Positions 34,900 through 47,600 of a DNA stretch of 64,000 nucleotides are shown here, piece after piece. Both the position numbers and the translations under genes were made by a program. Numbering within the stretch: the first letter of the stretch is position 1; every line of letters begins with the position of its first letter. This DNA comes from Trichostrongylus colubriformis. Its lineage: Eukaryota; Nematoda; Chromadorea; Rhabditida; Trichostrongylidae. Below the pieces are notes generated by a model. The model worked only from the letters and a program-made list of their open reading frames with translations, was not told where the DNA came from and did no database searches. The DNA lies in contig OZ022258.1 in the NCBI GenBank assembly GCA_963978905.1, forward strand, positions 31,128,716 through 31,192,715, read 5' to 3'.

Positions 34900-35215
34900 C
34901 TCCCAACTTTGAGCTCCGCCCACCGTGGGCGGAGCGTGCTTTAAAACGTCCGCTTCTCAAATCGAAAATTGATCGCTTGATTCGGAAATGGTCCAAACGC
35001 ACGAAAAGATGGATTAAGGTCAGTTATGAGTTTCCCAAAGTTATGAAAAAGGCCTGGCACAGTGGGCGGAGGGCACACTGAGTGGCAGTCCGTACAACGA
35101 AAATTCATAACTCGGTCCCAACACAGGCTTGGGACCAGGAAAAAGCAAGCTATCTCGAACTACTCAAAAATGAGCGGAAACCCGCCCACAGTGGGCGGAG
35201 CGTGATGCGGCAATG
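34900..35215. repeat. Cluster of GTGGGCGGAG palindromes
   Basis: 34913-34935 is a perfect 23-bp palindrome (GCTCCGCCCAC, C, GTGGGCGGAGC). CACAGTGGGCGGAG recurs at 35058-35071 and a second palindromic copy is at 35182-35202. No coding exon is apparent between them. Confidence 0.7.
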
Positions 35216-35848
35216 GATACCAAGTGAATTTATAGAAAAGAGCAATTCCGATCGACCCACTCGCCCATGATGTTACGCGCGCAGTAGTATGCGTTAGCCC
35301 AAATGATCAAGCTATTATTTGTTCAGCATGTCATGTATAACTCGAAAAAGATTTGCCCGACCTTTAGATTTGCTAGAAGTAGGTCGATTCCCGGTAGGGG
35401 CAGTGGAAGGACCAGTCGACAAATGTTGAGCAAACGACAGCAATTTAAAACATTGTTTTTCACTGCGGCAAAATCAATCAATCATATAATCCGTAATCAG
35501 TCCCGATTCCTATGATCTCCACCGATTCCTATAATCTCAAGTCCGATCATGTCGTTGAAATAGGGGAATCTCAAGAAGAGGTAGTGTGGGCGGGGACACA
35601 TCACTTACCTGGTTCTTCAGTTTTTTGCTGAAAAACAAATTGTTAAGTAATGTCAACTGGTCCTACAACATGGTCCTGAAACTCAGTCTGAGTTACAGTC
35701 AAATAAAAGCATACAAAGTATAAGATCGTAAGCTTTGTATAACAGAAAACACCCTTGAACGATCTATGAAGCAATCTTTGACGAGCAATTTGAAGGGGAA
35801 TTTTTCGGTTCAATTCTGAGTCAAATAAATCTCAGTGCTTATGAAAAG

Positions 35849-36053
35849 GGGTGCTATCGCAATGGGGGGGGGGGGGGCACCCTATGGAGGATATTATTTT
35901 TTGCTTGAGCCTAACGGAGAAAGTGACCCCGTTCTTTACTTCACATAGACTTGAGCAAAAACATAACCTGAGTGTGCAGATTGACCTCCAAGACGCTCAC
36001 AGTTAGATGTGCAACTTTTTATAAAATGGCCCTCTCATTGCGATAACATCGAG
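35849..36053. mobile_element. G-rich foldback MITE family, copy with 14-G tract
   Basis: The left end GGTGCTATCGCAATGGGGG (poly-G 35864-35877) is the inverted form of the right end CTCATTGCGATAACATC (to 36053). The internal TTGACCTCCAAGACGCTCAC block is shared, inverted or diverged, with the element at 56.8 kb. Confidence 0.65.
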
Positions 36054-36059
36054 AAAGAT

Positions 36060-38600
36060 TATTTGGAAAAAAAAGAGAGATGCCAATATTCGAACAACCA
36101 TTGGTGGACTTTTTAGAAGAGGTAGTCTAAATACGGGACACATGCTGACTGCTGATTTCTCAGAAGAAATGTGTGTTTCAATCTCGGCGGCCTAAAAATC
36201 AACCCATTATTACAAATTCAGACACTTAATATATGGTTCTGTAGAGCGGATAAACTTCGAAAAATGTATCATGGACTGCAGACGTATAATTCCATCGGAA
36301 AATTTTGATTTGAAAGAACGGAATCACTCATGGAATGGTGGAGTGGCAGTTTTTTTTTCGGCCTACCGCAGACTCAATGAGTAAGGTAGTTGCATATTGT
36401 AATATTGCCGTAATCACACGTTACGTTCTATCTTACTCCATATCTCTCGAAGTGCGCATCTCTTAAATGTTCCCATTTCAGAATGAATCTTTTCTAGTTT
36501 GCTTCACTTTAATGCCCCTACATTTGCAATTTTGTAGAGTATCCAATGGCATAAGTGAGCGTCCTATGTTAGAGATCAGTAGAAGTATGTTATACTTTAG
36601 AGACGGACGAGAAGACAAGGTTCACTCATTGCGGAGATCATTCCTTTCTAGCCTCAAATAAATTATACTCCCTGTCGTTTTCCAACCTCAAATAAATCAT
36701 ACTCCCTGGGTCATAAACTTCTTCGTATCGCCCCGCCCCGAGCCTTCAGTGGCCCGTATTGACTATGCTGTAGCGTGGATTTAGAGGCAATGAAAATCTT
36801 CAAACAGATGACTTCAATGGCGAAATAAAAAGCAAATAGCTTCGAAGCTGGATGGGGAAGTGCTCAACAGACTGAGAATCCCCCGCATTTCTTGGGTTTC
36901 CTTCGGCTTGCTTCAATGGCCGGCCAAGTACCCGCGGAAATGGACTGACGGCAGCGCAATTCGGATGCGAATATATCTACATAAGAAGATCGGAGAATGC
37001 AGGCGTTGTGCTAATGGCATCTACAATGAGAGCATCGCAGCTGCTCTCTGATGACGGCCATGAGATCCACTTGAGTTTTTACGACGTTTTTTAGGGTTTC
37101 TTCGCAATCAAGTATGAATAAAACAGTATCACACTATAAAAGTATATTTCTATTTCAGTTGAAGAGAAAGGTAGATCAGTGAAGTTTGCATACACGCAGA
37201 ATCTTCGCCCGTACGAATTCGATGTACATATATGGAAACAACAACTCTTATAAAAGGTTTCCTACATAGGTAGACGGAAAAGGTAGGGCACAATCAGCGT
37301 CTGCGGACGTTTCGTCAGGGAAAAAAGACCATGTTCGGGTTCGAGCACTATATGGACTCACGCCTAAAAAGCCCTAAAGCCGCTTAAAGCAATAGAAAAA
37401 TAATGAAAATTACATAAGAAGAGCATTCGCAGCAGGGAGGCCAATCAGGTGAAGAAAGATGTCAAGATGGGAATCTTCTCAAGCAAAGGTATGAATAAGT
37501 CTTGCCTACACCTTATCAACTTTACTTTGAAGTACTCCTTATTATCAAAAATAGCAAGGAAAGCGAAACCTCAATCAAAATGAAACAAATTAAACTAATT
37601 TTACAGGTGGACGGCGGTTGCTTACAAAAGGTACGTGCTCAACCTCTTGAACCACAAACATGCCCATGACTTCTCAAATTCCACACATTTCATTTTTTAA
37701 GACACCTTATGTTGTTCGCTCACTATTCACAGCTTGCGTTAATAAGAAAATCAGACTAGGAAAACATGTTCTCTAGTTGTGAACATTCCAGTTCAGAAGA
37801 GGTGATCTGTAACAAAACTTGCTTTGAAAAAATGCGGCTTGGGGACTTACACCATCCCGCACCTGTGAGACGCACTGACACGCGTACTGCGGAGCGTTAT
37901 GGCAAGGACGGAACAACCTTCGCGGCTGGCTGATTCAGCCTTTCACTCGTGTGCATCCACCCCACCGGCTTGTGATGAGGGGTGCGAAAGGAAATAATTG
38001 AAGATGAAAGGGGCTCTTCTAACACTATTCCTCGGATTACCCGCCGTTTTATTCCTTTTTTTCTCTACTGCTACTGTTCTACTGCTACTTTCTCTACTGA
38101 ACACCACTACTTTCATATTCTCCAATATTCCACAAGTTATAAAATTCACCCCTCCCGGTATCTTCCAGTCCCCTTCGAGCACGCGTTCCCGAACTCACGA
38201 CGCGACCTCAAACGATAAATTGCATGATTGCCCCTGTTCCTTACCCCACACACGTCTCACGTCATCACTGCACCAAAAATTTAAATCCTCGACCTCGGGC
38301 GCGATTAATTGACACCATTACATCATAGAGTTCACTTTTGAGACTATCATCATTTTTCATGACAGTACGTAGGAGAGAGTATGCGACCGAAACTTGCTGT
38401 TGAGTAGCTACTGCCGACGAGACACATTTTCAATGTAAATCAAAGTACTTCGGATTACAAAAGCATGACATCTTTTGCTCATTTTTTCTTCAAAGCAAAA
38501 AGGAGAATGATATTGAATTCCGTAGCAGCTATATACGGAGCCTGCAACTTTCCAGCAGCAATGCTATTCGGGCAATCGGAAAGGCCATTCTATTGTGGAG
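36060..38600. other. Intergenic, no gene recognised
   Basis: A ~22-bp unit (CCTCAAATAAATcATACTCCC) is tandemly duplicated at about 36654-36709. A short plus-strand stretch at 37608-37631 has TTTACAG before and GTACGT after it but encodes only eight residues. An open frame at 37998-38312 starts with a hydrophobic segment but has no other support. Confidence 0.4.
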
Positions 38601-38619
38601 AGATACATTGTGCATTACT

Positions 38620-41600
38620 TCAAGGGTTTCTTAGCTGCAGACGAAGAGATGGACGGCTGACTCTCTGTTTGGAGCAGAAAAGGCTCAGAAATACCCAAGA
38701 AAACGAGTGAGCACTGTAGGCGACAGTGGACGACAAAGATGACAAGACACCCAAAGTGTAGCAAATGCAGACGGTAGCGTGCGACATGAAGGTAGGTACA
38801 TAAGTCCGTGAATGGGGCGGTTGCAAAGAAACTCCGAGAGATTATTCACGATAATCAAAATAATCAGCTCGTCTCTGTGGGTAGATAAATTTTCCTGCAA
38901 CTATTCACGCCACGCCCTTACCGCGTCAACAGTTTGTGTTTACGGCGCTAATTGTAGGCCACTCTAACAATGTGTGTGGTAGCAGTAATGGAAACCACAT
39001 TTTCGGCTTCATCAGCCATCGCTCACCTTCTCCCCTCCCCGCCTACATCCTCCCTGCTTTTTTGTCTGATTATGCCGTACGAGCGCAATAACGAAGCGAG
39101 CAACAATAGCAGCAAAGTAGAGCACAAATTTTGAGAGGGTCTCCCACCTTTTCTCCTCTGACCAGTCACAAAAACCTCCGCTTCCATCACCGAGCGTGAC
39201 CACCACCTGTGATTATCGGTTAATTCAACATTCAGTGACGAAAGCCGGTGACAAAGAGTGTTCTAAACGGTAACAGGACGACACTAGGAATTAACAAGGG
39301 ACACAATGCGATCGATGAGCGACAAGAACATACACTAGGAATTAGCAAACAATGAGAGTAAAAAAAGTGGTTCTGTCTTCAGTTTCTTGACACATTTACC
39401 AAAGGTCACCCCACCAATCCAGCAATCCCATTTCGTCGAGGTTGAAGGGGTGATTTTTAGTACAATCTAATTTGGCCAGAAACTGGTACCCGAGGGTAAT
39501 TCAACGCGTCGAACACAAATATAACACTCGTTTCGCGCCCAATCGTCTGTCTGTGTCCCTAGCTACAAGTGTCAAAATTGAGTGAATCACAAAAATTGCT
39601 GAAAAAAAATTGTTCTTAAGACTCGTTTTACCTCTTGTATTTGAGAGATCCGTCTGTTGCCTGACCAATGGGGGGGGGGGGGGGGAGGGGAGGGGATTGT
39701 CATGTGGATATACGAATGATTGGAATGTTGTTGCGGTTGTGAGTAAATGGCAAGGAAAAGGTGCGGATTATGTCGAAAATTCTTGGATGCTCTATTTATG
39801 TAGGTAACAAGGAGAATTCTAGGAATTAGTGTTTGTGAGCTGTATGAGGTCGAACAGCCTTTGCAATCACAATCGTTTGCTGTGCTAACCGCTTGCTTTA
39901 CATCATTCCACCCTGATCGCAAGAAGCACCGAAACATCCATGTTGGCCGCTTTCACACTCTGTGGTGCCGGCAGCATTTCGTGAGTGGTCGTCTCTGTGT
40001 CTCTATCCTGGGTGTGTGCACTTATGAAGGATTTTCGCGCGGCCGCGCGCGACGAGCGGCTTGGCGGGTGCGAGAACCAGTGGCAGGGCATGGCAGCCTT
40101 CAAGCGAGGCAGTGGGGCATGGGTGGAAGTGCAGAGGTGACGCAGCCAGCTTTGCCGGGCTCCCAAAGGCGATCGGTCGGCAAGTCGTACTGTTGGCGCC
40201 GCGATGCGATTTTCTGTCATAAGTGCACACACCCCTCCGTCCTTACCACTCTCGCTCGCTGCCTGTGCACAGCCACGCCCCGCTGCCGACAGGTACGCCG
40301 GCACTACCATGGAGTATGAAGGTGGTCTCAGGTCTGACTGCATCCTCAGCCGGGTGCCTTCGATGCAGCCCTGTAATGGCGTCGGTCACAGCCTGAGGCG
40401 CCTCACTCGTTTATGATTCAGGACTTTCCGCCAGTAATACGTCAAACGGTTTTATATGTGCAGGCCCCGTCTAATCGTAAGAGGAGTGGTGCGCTTCCGC
40501 AGCAACAACGCAGGTACCATACTGCTGAGGTGGGAGGGGCGAAGATGCAACTTATTGAATTCGAACATGCATGCCTCAACATTAGTGCTGAGCAGTAACA
40601 TCCCTAGTTTTGCGAAGGAATGTACTCATGGGGAATTTATAACATGTTTTGAACAATCGTTTAGCCCTGTTTTCAAACGAGTTGCGTCCGTGAGTAGCAG
40701 ATGCGGTACGGAAAAGAAATATTGAAAGTAACGGATTATAGAGAAAGTTTGAGAATTCATTCCCGTCCAGTGTATGCTTTCTTTCAAATTTTCATTCAAA
40801 CCTCTGGAATGTTCCACTCAGTGAAAGCCATTGAAAAAATTTCAGAATCTTTCGAAGATAGTAGAGACAATCAATAAGTTAATAGAATAACATAGTCAAT
40901 GATAATATATTATGGTATTATTAATCAATCATAATAATATAACTAATTAGTGATAATATATTATATATTAAATGATAATAAATTGTTAAAATAATGTAAT
41001 TAATAAAAATTTGAAAATTTGGGACACAAATATGTACACGGCTTTCAGGGAACTATATTCAAAGACCCCTGATAGTGCGCCACGTATACAAAATGCGAGA
41101 GATTTGAGACACTAAAGTCTAGCAAGCTCCTTCAGACACCCGCCACTTCTTCAGCACATGCATTCTCGCCAGAATTCATCTGCCTAACATAATGAAGTGA
41201 GCTGCTTGGTGATACAGACGAAGATCCATTCTGGGAGCTTGTCGAATGGGAAGCGCAGCTTCTTTTCGATGAGCAGTACCTTCCCATAGAAAAATTTGCT
41301 ATACAATGGAAATAATTGGGTGAAGGGTTGTGATAGGTTGTCAGGAAGCACTATCTTTGAATAATCAGAACTGCAGAAAATCCCTTGCTGCCAACAGCTC
41401 TCAAAAATGGAGGATCGGTCAATGTCAGAAAATCGAGAACATGAGGAATGACGGAGCGCTAAAAGCCTGAGAGCAGTCGAGGTAATCAACGAACCGTCGA
41501 AATTCACTTGAACTTCGTCAGTAGAAGGGAATTATAGAGGAAGGAAGTAGAAAAGGTTTTTGTCCCTCTTCAGAGGCATCTTGCACCCTTCTAACGATTC

Positions 41601-44600
41601 AGCTTCGGCAAATCTCATTATGATGTGCTGAACACATCTTGAACGTGAAATGCCGACCGTCGGGAAGATCGTGGAGACTTACGAGTGGTCTCTGCCGCTC
41701 CTCTCATCGAATACGATAATACGGCGAAAGATAGACCTCTCGATCAATGCCCACTCATTCTGAGGAGAAAAGCAAATCGTCACTGATACTCCAGCGTCTC
41801 CTGGGAGCAATTTCCACACAACTACGTCAGAACCGTGTTCCGCTTTACAAAAAATGTGTGAACATCGAAGTTGCGTGGTTGACCGGCACTGAAGTGCGGA
41901 ACGTCAGTGGAATTGGGCAAGCTTGAGAAGGCTTCTTGTTGAGAGCTATGGAATGTGATTTGGAGCTGCACGTCTGCACGATGGCACGACAAGTGAGTGA
42001 TGGCCGAGTTGCCAGCAGAAGTACTCGAAAATCATACGAAGCGGTAGACTTTAAATGCTTCTAATAGTTTTTTTGAGATACGTCATACAATCGATTCAGT
42101 TTGAATTTGCGAATGCATTGTACCCTAATTGGCTTTACAATGCATCGCATGGATGAGCAATTTTAAATACAGTAGACGAGCCTCTTCAGACAGGTTTATG
42201 GGCGATGACAAGGTGTGAAAGACTTGGGAGGAGTCAAATGCAAATGGAGGCACGCTGGAGTGCAGAATCACGGAGCGTCACATCGACAACGTTCCCTGTG
42301 GCAATCTCCTCATCTCAGCGCTGTGATTCGGAACCTTACGGTCATCGACTGCCGACGCCATCCCGCTGCAGTACGCTGATAAAAGCTGTGTCTACCAGGC
42401 GCTGAGATCCAAGACTGAGCTCACTGTGGGAATCTCGCTCTCCTTGAATGAATAGATTCATCGAGGTCCACAAAGTGACTCCAAACCAACGGTCTGGTAC
42501 ATACAGTAGCGCTCAAAAGTCTTCGGCGAAACGGTCTTTCACTTGGGTTTTTTCACTTGTAACTTTTTTGCAACTGCACCGATTTAAGAGAAATTTTAGT
42601 ATGTTGTACTTGGAGACACTACATACTTAATATACTATTTTGGCGTGCAACGGTGTAGATTACGTGGTTATATGAAATTTTTTAATTTTGACATGCCATC
42701 GCTATGCCGTCCCGCTGTGCCGCTGTCATCAAAAGTCGTGGTCTTCCTACAAAATATTAATGTTCTCTGAGGCTTGCTCTTTTTGTTTTTGTATAGAAAG
42801 CCGTTTTTCTTGAACAAGCCTCTTACTTTTTTTGGGTGGTCTTGTAGTAAATTCTTGTAAAAAATCATGAAAAGTGGCGAGCGGCGCTCAAGTAGAAGGA
42901 AATGTTGATAATAGGTTCAGGCACCACATATTAAAATTTTGTCAAATTTGGTCAAGTAGAAAAAAAGTTATGACAAAAAAGTTTTGGCCGAAGACTTTTG
43001 AGCGCTACTGTAGGTTGTCAGTGGAAGGAAGAAGTACCGTTGAGTCGCTGCTGCTGCACTCAACACAAACTGCTTCATAGAAGTGCACCCATTGGTCAGC
43101 TACTATGTAGATTATTAAAACAAGCTTCACTAGTGGAAGGTGATCGAGGATACATCACCCTTGAGGTGAAGAACAATTTTCGATATGCTTTGTTTCAAGT
43201 GTTGTGAGCGCACGAACATGTATATGCCCACAGACGTCTTCCAGGCAAGTTCCGCTTCAAGACTATCACTGTTAGACATAAGCGCATAAATTTTGACGAG
43301 CTTTTTTCAGAGTGTATTCTAGCAGAAAGCGGGGAAAGGATAAAAAAATAACGTTTGTCAAGCTTCTCGATATGCAGGTCATCAAAATCTACAGCCATGA
43401 TCCGGTGCTTATCGTGAATGTATTCGTCATGAATCTCATGGAAGGGCCACTAACCATCATCCTCTATAGATGTAATTGCATGATAGCGGACAGCGGACGA
43501 AAACTTAATACTTTAAACTGCAGAAAATGCCATCAGAGAATAACTACCAAATGGTAGTCACGATGACTACTTGTCTGAGCTAAGAGGGGTGCACAGGGCC
43601 AGAGTCCGGTGGGGCTGCCGATATCCCTTCAAATTAATCCCATATTCACCAATCGACGATAAGAACCGAAGTGAAGCATTAGCAACAATGCTCTGAATTC
43701 GAAATTTACTGCGATGTCCTGGAACGCCATGACGAAATCACTGGAGAGCAAAGGACTTCCGACACCGGAGAAAAACACAAAAGAACAGCTAAATTCTGGG
43801 TTTACTATATTCCGAACAGATCGTCCGGGCTTCTAAATAAAAGCGTTCCCGTGTATGGTGCTTGCACCAGTATCTGCAGAAGAACGGGTTCCCCAGGAAA
43901 CTTCTCGCGAAAGCCCACTGGGTGTGAACCCTTATGTCAGGATTTTCGCACCGCGGCATGTCGCGTCGCAAGCGAAGCAATGGGGACGAGCTAAAGGCGC
44001 CATGTTAGTGGGTCCTGAAGCGACGACAAGTCAACTGCGTATCGCGCCTCCAATATTAACGCGTAATCGTTCCAAGACCAAACTACCACGACAAGCATAG
44101 CTCGTACACACTGCGCGGCACGCCGCTCGTAGTCGTGCGAAAATCCTGACATAAGTGGGTACACACCCAAGCCCACTGGGAGAGGTTCACACAGATGTTG
44201 ATGGAAGAAACCTGAGCGCATCCCGTGGAAACTACAGAAATTATCCACAGCGCACCGACCCTGCTCCTACAGTTAATGTTTTTCTACCGCAAACAAAGAG
44301 GGGACCCAACTAACGTGAAAGCTCAGCAGTCCGATTGCTCGCAATCGGACTGAGTGTTCAGTATCTCTAGTTGTTCTATATCCCAGTTCAGACTGTTCTA
44401 TATTTGTCGCATGGGCTAATACCTTACCGCTGACAACCATGAAGTGAGCTCTTTCTGGATTTAAGTTCAAATCCAGTGTTCCATACGAAAATTTTTATGA
44501 AGAGAGGAATTCAGCGTTCGCGTGGAAGAGACGTGCCATTAGAGGGATAAAAGGAGACGGTGTGGGAGTTCGAACCATGAATATCAAGAAAAAGCAGTAG

Positions 44601-47600
44601 GGGATGATTGAGAACATGGCGTATTGTATAACTGAGTGGAAGCTAACAATCTAGCGCAACTGATGTTACACGTGCAGCATGCGATTGTGGGAGGAAGAAA
44701 AGTGAGTTTCGCCAATACTCAGCACAAAGGAATTTAGCTCCATTCGGTGAAGCCGCGGGAGCAGATCACCGGCAAGAGCCTTTGTAAGCGGGAGAAAGAA
44801 AGGTGAGTTTTGTCAATAATCAGCACAAGCATGAACGTTTGTGTACTGAAGAAGTCTGTAAGGGAAAATGATACCTTATCCCCAAAATATGCTGCATTTT
44901 CTGGAAAGGACTATCTGCTGACGGATGGGACCCCAATGCAAAGTCACTCCACGCAGGTGAGGCCACCACTGGCTACAAGTTCCTTAGTGGTCTAGATGTG
45001 AATCGGCCACGCGCGAGGGGTGTATGTCATTAGGACAGAATAATGGCTTTGCGGCAATCGGTGTGCGACGGAAGGGTATGAGCTATGCGCGCCGTATTGG
45101 ATAGGTCGTGAAGCGATGACGGTGCTTTACGCCCAAATCAAGGCGTAATCCCTTCGGGACTCAATCATGAGACGCGCATAGCTCACATCATCCCGTCGCG
45201 CGCTAAGCGCGGCCGCGCGATTTTTCTGTCCTGATGGCATACATCCACGCGCGAGGGGCACAGGGGTGCTCCCGCCTCCTCGCGTGTGTCGCAGCTAGAC
45301 TTGACCCAAATGAGGTGTAATGACACACCCTCACCTCTAAAAGGAGAACGAGTCACAGAAAAAACCTCGTACAACGCCTTTCAGAAAGAAGATGTGTATA
45401 TTCCCCCCCCCCTTCGCGTCCCGCGCCATCCATTGGTGTGAGGAAAAATTAGGAAAAACGTGCACCTTCGGAATCTGTGATCACCCCTCCAGATGAGTCG
45501 CTCGTGTACTGCGAAGCGGTCTTTAAAACGGGCCGTGAAAGGTTCTGATCGATGATCATATAGCTCTACACCATACCTTGTACAAAGAATGATTCGATCA
45601 TCAATTTTCTGAATATTTTCGAAGAATTTCCTCCAGAATTCGACCCGGCCCTTTTTGTCATACCCATGAAATGACCCCTTGAGGGCTTTTTGACTCATGT
45701 TGAGCTCGAGTATAGTACCACTATGAGAGAGGGAATATGAAAGTATCTATTAAATGGTGAAAGTGATAAAGTAGAGGGAAGGAATTGGAGCGAAAGAGCA
45801 GGGCTAACGTTTACACAAGCCTGTACTGGTGGTCTGCTTCCGCGGCTTCACCGCTGGGTCAAAGCCTGTGTGCTTAATATTGACGGAATGAACTGCGAAC
45901 TTCAGATATTCCAATGAAGACTGGTTCCCTTATGTGTTTCTTGCAACCGGAATTTCAGAGGAGTTTCCTAAAGAGAAGAGTGAAAATGACAGCAGTTGAT
46001 GACGCTGAGAATGGCATGCAGGTGTTATGAGCACGTTTTTCGAACAACCAGAAAACCAGTTTTTCTGAGAACCAAGTTATCGCCTCGTTCCGTTTTTTTC
46101 TTCACAATCACACTACTGAGCACTTCGACCTTCATATTAAAGACACCAGGAGGGTAATTTTGGCTTACGGTAGAACAGACGTAGTGTGGACGAGCTTGAG
46201 TGGCCGCCATTGCACAAACTCGCCAATTTGACGCCTTGGCATGGTGCCAAAAGAAGATGTTTCTAATATAGAATTGTTTTTTCCTTTTAGTTTTCACTTT
46301 GTTCTTTCTCATATTGTTTCTAGATGTACTTACGGGTCAAATAAAGTCGGTCGGGAGGGGGGGGGGGAGGGAGAGGCAAAATTTTCACCCACGTCAAAGC
46401 TTCTTTCCCTTCCTAAGGTTAGGCTAAAGCAGATGAGACCTATACTTTGACAGATGCTTTTTAATGTGGTAGGAGGGGATATCAATTTTAGCCTAAACCT
46501 AGTAAGGGAAAGGAGCATCGAGGTTGACGCAAAGTTGCGTCTTCCCCCGAGTTTATTTGACCGTTCTGAGATTTTCAGGTATAGAAATGCACAATTAAGA
46601 AGATCTATAAGTAAACAAGTAAAATATGTCACTAGAAAACAGTGAAGAGGAAATAATTCAAAAGTAAGGTTACATCAGGCCGAAGACAAGCTTCAAAATG
46701 AACGAAGCGTGGCTCGGACACGGAAGCTTGCAGTTCGGACGGAAGCGCGCCCTGGGGGCAAATAGCGCCCTGTGGCGCGTTTTTCAACGCCGGTTTCGTT
46801 ACACATTGTATCTACCGAACCCATATGTTTGTTTTCAGACGCCATTGTTTTCGCAAACGTTATTCCGCCCTTGCCCCCCTCCCGGTGCCTTTAAGTAATC
46901 CTTGCACATTCGGCCTGAATCATTTTTGTCCCTGCCTTCAACTAAGTTTAACAGATAGTTTTTCATTAAGTGAGTGTGCACGAATATTACAGTGGAAGAC
47001 TACTGATAGCAAAAGCAAATATGGTAACATGGACGGCGTCCTTCGGGAAATTTGCATAACAATATTGGTCAACAATGCGATCGTGAGTGTAAGTAATAGT
47101 CTGTCGTGAGTGTAGTGATCAAAGCAGATATAGGAAAGGACAACGACGAAACACAGAAAATATCAGTATTAGATTAGTCAAAATTTACACACGCAGTCCC
47201 ATTCCACCCTCTAGTTGGTCTAGCTATGGATGTGCGTGTGTCAGCAATATGTGAAAATAGCTACATCGATCGGAATCACGTGAGTCTGTGATGCGAGGCT
47301 ATCACGTTCACATGACGTGCTTGCCTACATAGAGGCGGCGGTAGGTCTGTGGATTCTTAAAAATAATGCGTTACGAATCGCGTTTAAAAGCCCCAAGGAC
47401 GCGTTTCTGCGACACTACATAGCGCGCTTTAGCTCGACGGGTCACCTGTTGGCATCGGGCAGAAGAAGATCACATCAGAGTTGTCTTCTGATGTCGCGTG
47501 GGGCGAATTTTAGTTCATTCATGATTATGTTGAATAGAAGCAACAAACAGAACTGAGCAAATGACACAACAGAAGAAAACAAGTGAAAGGGTAGGCAAGA

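Noticed and set aside
37998..38312. Secreted peptide starting with a hydrophobic segment
   Set aside because: Low-complexity Leu/Thr/Ser-rich frame with no splice, family or cysteine pattern.
41184..41507. A single 107-residue minus-strand gene
   Set aside because: The downstream part is explained by the exon 41280-41370, with a strong CTGCAG acceptor and in-phase neighbours. The rest is intron read-through.
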